In this document: positions 60,914 through 64,000 of the stretch, piece by piece
Numbering within the stretch: position 1 is the first letter of the stretch
Layout: each line of letters opens with the position of its first letter
NCBI RefSeq assembly: GCF_030814015.1
Contig: NZ_JAUSUL010000002.1
Span: 682,001 to 746,000, forward strand
Length of the DNA stretch: 64,000 nucleotides
Direction: 5' to 3'
Source of the DNA: Amorphus orientalis
GTDB taxonomy: Bacteria; Pseudomonadota; Alphaproteobacteria; Rhizobiales; Amorphaceae
Notes under the pieces: generated by a model
What the model was told of the DNA's origin: nothing
Database searches by the model: none
What the model saw: only the letters and a program-made list of their open reading frames with translations
Program-made: the position numbers and the translations under genes

Positions 60914-62077
60914 TCAGCGGGGCAGGCCGAGCATCCGCTCGGCGATGATGCTGCGCTGGATCTCCGAGGTGCCGGCGTAGAGCGTTTCCGCGCGCGCCTG
61001 CAGATAGAGATAGCGGAACCGCGCCACCCCCGGCGTGCCGGCGGCGAAGTCCTCGCCCAGCACCTCCAGGGCGAACGTGGTGATCCGCTGGTGCAGCTCG
61101 CTCCAGAACAGCTTCACGATGCTCGCCTCGGAACCGATGCCCTTGCCGGTCGCGATGCGGCTTGCCGTCTTCAGGTTGAGGAGCCGCAACATCCGGAGTT
61201 CCGCGGCGAGCGTGCCGACCGTCTGGCGGAACCAGCCGTCGCCGGCCTTCTCCGGGCGGGCCGCGAGCAGCCGCAGGAGTTCGGAGAACTCCGCCTGGAA
61301 GCGGGCCTGGCGGTAGAGCCGGGCCGTGGCGCGCTCGAAGCCGAGTACGCCGACGGCGGCATGCCAGCCCTCGTTGATCCCGCCGAGATGCATGCCGGCT
61401 GGAATGCGGACGTTGTCCAGGAAGACCTCGTTGAACTCCCGGCGGTCCGTCATCTGGCGCACCGGCCGGACCGTGATGCCGGGAGTCCGCATGTCGAGGA
61501 CGAAGAGGGTCAGCCCCTTGTGTTTCGGCGCGTCGGGGTCGGTGCGGGCCAGGAGGATGCACTTGTTGGCGTGGCGCGCGAAGCTGGTCCAGAGCTTCTG
61601 GCCGTTGACCACCCAGTGGTCGCCTTCGCGCACGGCGCGGGTGCGCAGCCCGGCCAGGTCGGATCCCGCCTCGGGTTCGGAAAAGCCCTGGCACCAGATG
61701 TCGTCGAGGCGCAGCAGGCGGGGGATCAGCTCGCGCTTCTGCTCCTCCGATCCCACCGCCAGCACGATCGGGCCGACCAGTTCCTTGCCGATGGTATTGA
61801 TGCCCTCCGGCGCCGAGGCGCGCCCGAATTCCTCGGCGGCGATCAGCTGCTCGACGATTCCGAGTCCTTGGCCGCCATAGGCGGTCGGCCAGTGGATGCC
61901 CTGATAACCGGCGTCGTAGAGCGTGCGCTCCCACCACGTCTGGAAGCGCGCGTTCTCGTCCTCGTCGGCGGGGCCGGTGAATCGCGGTCCGGCCCAGTCG
62001 GCCGGCAGCGTCTTCGCGATCCAGGCGCGCAGATCCCGTCGGAAGGCCTCCTGTTCGGCGGTGAAGGAAACGTCCAT
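60914..62077 (-). CDS. Acyl-CoA dehydrogenase, full-length (387 aa)
   Basis: A 387-residue flavoprotein. GFSEPEAGSDLAGLRTRAVREGD and WVVNGQKLWTSFARHA are the FAD/acyl-CoA motifs. The C-terminus has ETLYAGTSEIQRSIIAERMLGLPR, where the position of the classical catalytic Glu (YEGTS) is Ala; the base may be supplied elsewhere or by the partner. It is linked to the 338-residue homologue downstream. Expected role: alpha-beta dehydrogenation of a CoA ester made by the CaiB enzyme. Confidence 0.92.
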   Translation of the reverse strand: MDVSFTAEQEAFRRDLRAWIAKTLPADWAGPRFTGPADEDENARFQTWWERTLYDAGYQGIHWPTAYGGQGLGIVEQLIAAEEFGRASAPEGINTIGKELVGPIVLAVGSEEQKRELIPRLLRLDDIWCQGFSEPEAGSDLAGLRTRAVREGDHWVVNGQKLWTSFARHANKCILLARTDPDAPKHKGLTLFVLDMRTPGITVRPVRQMTDRREFNEVFLDNVRIPAGMHLGGINEGWHAAVGVLGFERATARLYRQARFQAEFSELLRLLAARPEKAGDGWFRQTVGTLAAELRMLRLLNLKTASRIATGKGIGSEASIVKLFWSELHQRITTFALEVLGEDFAAGTPGVARFRYLYLQARAETLYAGTSEIQRSIIAERMLGLPR

Positions 62078-62164
62078 GGCCGTGTCCTCTCCCCGGTCGG
62101 TCCGGGTGGTGGCTCTGGTTGCTCGGCGCCGGGCCTGAGGGTCTGCGCGCTGGTGCGTGCGCGC

Positions 62165-63385
62165 CTAGCGCGGTTGCGCGTCGGCCTTGCCGAACGCACC
62201 GCGCGCACGCAGATCAGCCACCTCGTCGTCGGCGTAACCCGCCTCGCGCAGCACTTCTTCGGTATGGGCCCCCAACGCCGGCGGCGGAGTGCGCATTTCG
62301 CCCGGCGTGTCGGACAGGTGGAACGGCGTGGCGACGTAGCGCGCCGGACCGGCGTCCCCCTCGTACGCGAAGATGCCGCCGATCGCCTCGAGCTGGGGAT
62401 CCTCGGCGGCCTCGCCGAGATCCTGGACGATCGATACGTTGACCTTCACCGCGCTGAGGCGCGCGTGGATTTCGTGCTTGGACAGCGACCGTGTCACGGC
62501 CGAGATCGCGGCGACCACTTCGTGGCGCAGACGCAATCGCTCCGAGGCCGTGCGGAATTCCGGCCGGTCGAGCGCCTCCGGGTCGAGCGCGTGAGTGAAG
62601 CGCTGCCACATCTCGTCGCTCGGGGCGATGATCACGACGTGGCCGTCGCTCGCCGGAAAGGCCTGGTTGGGCACGCTCAGATGGTTCGCCGTGCCCATCG
62701 GCCGGTGCTTGTGTCCGGTCAGCCAGTAGTCCTGGTAGAAATAGCTCATCAGGTGGGCCGAGCTCATCAGAAGCGATGTCTCGACCTTCTGGCCCAGGCC
62801 GGTGCGCTCGCGGTGATAAAGCGCCGCCATCACGCCGCTGACGATGGCGAGGCTGGCGTGCAGATCGATGATCGCCGAGCCGGCGCGCACCGGTTCGCCA
62901 CCTTCCTCGCCGGTGATGCTCATCAGGCCGGAATGGGCCTGCAGCGCCAGGTCGTTGGCGCCGACGCCGGCCAGCGGGCCCTTGCCGCCATAGGCATGGA
63001 AATCGCAGTAGATCAGCCGCGGATGGGACTCGCGCAGGTCGTCGTAGCCGAGCCCCCAGCGCTCCATCGTTCCGGGCCGGAAGTTGTTCACGAGAATGTC
63101 GGCGGACGCGATCAGCCTCCGCGCAACGTCGCGTCCGGCCTCGCTTGCGAGGTCCAGCTCGATCGATCGCTTGTTGCGGTTGAAGGCGCGAAAGGACGGG
63201 CTCGGCCCGCCGAGGCGCTCCAGCTCCTGGGTGGTCACACCCAGATAGCGGCAGTCGTCGCCCTTGACAGGGTTCTCGATCTTCACGACGTCGGCGCCGA
63301 GGTCGCCGAAAAGCTGGGTGGAATCCGGCGCTGCGAAGACGCGGGAGAAGTCGAGGACTTTGATGCCTTCCAGAACCGCGGTCAT
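62165..63385 (-). CDS. CaiB/BaiF family CoA-transferase
   Basis: A 406-residue class III CoA-transferase. KVLDFSRVFAAPDSTQLFGDLGADVVKIENP and NFRPGTMERWGLGYDDLRESHPRLIYCDF are the family signature, and the catalytic Asp is in GSAIIDLHASLAIVSGVM near residue 172. It would transfer CoA to a free acid such as the one imported by the TRAP system. It lies between the acyl-CoA dehydrogenase and the MaoC-like genes, in line with CoA-dependent beta-oxidation. Confidence 0.93.
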   Translation of the reverse strand: MTAVLEGIKVLDFSRVFAAPDSTQLFGDLGADVVKIENPVKGDDCRYLGVTTQELERLGGPSPSFRAFNRNKRSIELDLASEAGRDVARRLIASADILVNNFRPGTMERWGLGYDDLRESHPRLIYCDFHAYGGKGPLAGVGANDLALQAHSGLMSITGEEGGEPVRAGSAIIDLHASLAIVSGVMAALYHRERTGLGQKVETSLLMSSAHLMSYFYQDYWLTGHKHRPMGTANHLSVPNQAFPASDGHVVIIAPSDEMWQRFTHALDPEALDRPEFRTASERLRLRHEVVAAISAVTRSLSKHEIHARLSAVKVNVSIVQDLGEAAEDPQLEAIGGIFAYEGDAGPARYVATPFHLSDTPGEMRTPPPALGAHTEEVLREAGYADDEVADLRARGAFGKADAQPR

Positions 63386-63422
63386 GTCCTACCCGTGGGT
63401 TTGCGCGCGTTGCTGAGCCGGC

Positions 63423-63878
63423 TCAGGATCCGGAAACGAAGACTGTGGCTTCGCCGATGGTCAGCCGGGTGCCGGCGTCGTCCTCGCACCACACGTCGAG
63501 CGTGATCTCCGTCGGCTGTCCGGCGACCGGCGCGATATGGGCGACCCGCGCACAGGTGATGACCACCTGATCCTCGTAGATCGGCGCGACATATTTCGTG
63601 CGCAGCCGGCAGCGTTCGGCGACGCCGCGCCCGAACAGGTCGATGAGCAGTGACAGGATCCAGTTGGTCGACACCATGCCGTCGGCGATGATGCCCGGCA
63701 GCCCCTGGGAGCGGGCGTAGGCGTCGTCGTCGTGGATGGTCGGTTCCTGGGTGTGGATGCGTCCGTCGTCCGCCGCAACGGTTGGCTGGGCGTCGACATA
63801 CCAGCGCATGCGCTCGCGGGTCATGGGGCGGGGCGGCAGACGGAACTCGGTGCCCACGGACGGTTCGAAACGGGTCAT
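63423..63878 (-). CDS. MaoC-like (hotdog-fold) dehydratase domain protein
   Basis: A 151-residue single hotdog domain. DAYARSQGLPGIIADGMVSTNWILSLL matches the central helix region of MaoC-like hydratases, and VVITCARVAHIAPV and LTIGEATVFV form the following strands. The hydratase motif is only partly conserved, so it may be one half of a two-subunit hydratase with the gene next upstream. ATG 63878 lies 14 bases after that gene's stop. Confidence 0.78.
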   Translation of the reverse strand: MTRFEPSVGTEFRLPPRPMTRERMRWYVDAQPTVAADDGRIHTQEPTIHDDDAYARSQGLPGIIADGMVSTNWILSLLIDLFGRGVAERCRLRTKYVAPIYEDQVVITCARVAHIAPVAGQPTEITLDVWCEDDAGTRLTIGEATVFVSGS

Positions 63879-63891
63879 GGGTGCGTCCCCC

Positions 63892-64000
63892 TCACGCTGC
63901 TTCGCCGTCGTCGGACGGTGTGTAGGACAGGATCACCCGGTCGAAGTAGCGAACCAGAAGCTCGTCCGTTGCGGCCCGGCGCAGCTCCATCTTCAGGACC
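63892..64000 (-). CDS. Partial gene at window edge, C-terminal 35 codons
   Basis: Reading from the window edge, the frame encodes a polar end containing MELRRAATDELLVRYFDRVI and finishing SDDGEAA. The 14-base distance to the MaoC-like gene indicates the same operon. It could be the partner subunit of a MaoC-type hydratase, but the fragment is too short to name. Confidence 0.55.
   Translation of the reverse strand, partial: VLKMELRRAATDELLVRYFDRVILSYTPSDDGEAA

Noticed and set aside
61091-63505. An 804-codon open frame antisense to the acyl-CoA dehydrogenase and CoA-transferase genes
   Set aside because: It has no recognisable domain and low-complexity Arg/Gly-rich composition. The minus-strand genes explain the sequence.

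Overview
The window is a GC-rich (roughly two-thirds G+C by eye) chromosomal segment of an alphaproteobacterium. The block hisI-folE-SufU-like scaffold-yidD, together with a DUF3126 protein, a BTLCP transglutaminase-like protein and N-acetylglutaminylglutamine amide genes, suggests Hyphomicrobiales (Rhizobiales) or a close relative. This placement is an inference from gene content. No integrase, transposase, phage gene or CRISPR array was seen.

Region 1 (1-5.6 kb): an osmolyte operon on the minus strand (asparagine-synthetase-like amidotransferase, GNAT/ATP-grasp synthetase, M42 peptidase) makes N-acetylglutaminylglutamine amide. A divergent MarR-family gene lies next to it, with a strongly palindromic candidate operator between them. 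Region 2 (5.6-20.4 kb): housekeeping and signalling genes, including a membrane diguanylate cyclase, tRNA-Leu(UAA), a class III nucleotide cyclase, a phosphoribosyltransferase, a CinA-type MoCF protein, an FAD monooxygenase, a zinc-finger protein, cysE, DUF3126, a gamma carbonic anhydrase, BTLCP, rhomboid and CBS proteins, hisI, folE, a SufU-like scaffold, yidD and a methyltransferase.

Region 3 (20.7-29.9 kb): a nine-gene minus-strand operon ending in cyanase (cynS). It holds a NitT/TauT-type ABC transporter, an OsmC protein, an acyl-CoA-dehydrogenase-fold flavoprotein, a two-domain rhodanese, a DsbA-fold isomerase and an FAD reductase. A divergent TetR gene and two matching operator-like palindromes sit at its promoter end. 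It looks like a pathway for uptake and breakdown of a small N/S compound that releases cyanate, and no described system is recognised.

Region 4 (29.9-46.8 kb): an amide/urea system. An AmiC-like sensor and an AmiR-like ANTAR antiterminator precede an amide/urea ABC transporter, aliphatic amidase (amiE) and a complete urease set (ureE, F, AB fusion, C, G, D), all on the plus strand. Two leader RNAs, one before amiC and one before the transporter, each show tandem hexaloop hairpins with A1 and G4, the second overlapping an intrinsic terminator. This is the known ANTAR target architecture. Amide sensing therefore probably controls import, deamidation and urease as one unit. A convergent CbbQ/CbbO-like (MoxR AAA+ plus VWA) pair follows with no Rubisco nearby.

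Region 5 (47.4-64 kb): catabolic genes for an unidentified organic acid or ester. They comprise a GntR regulator, carboxymuconolactone decarboxylase-like proteins, two SDRs, a beta-lactamase-fold hydrolase, a metallo-beta-lactamase-fold hydrolase, a TRAP transporter, a 3-hydroxyisobutyrate dehydrogenase-like protein, a decayed SDR remnant, a GMC oxidoreductase, an alpha/beta hydrolase, an acyl-CoA dehydrogenase pair, a CaiB CoA-transferase and a MaoC-like hydratase. The motif TTGTATGACA (or a close variant) recurs at three promoter regions and probably marks the GntR regulon.
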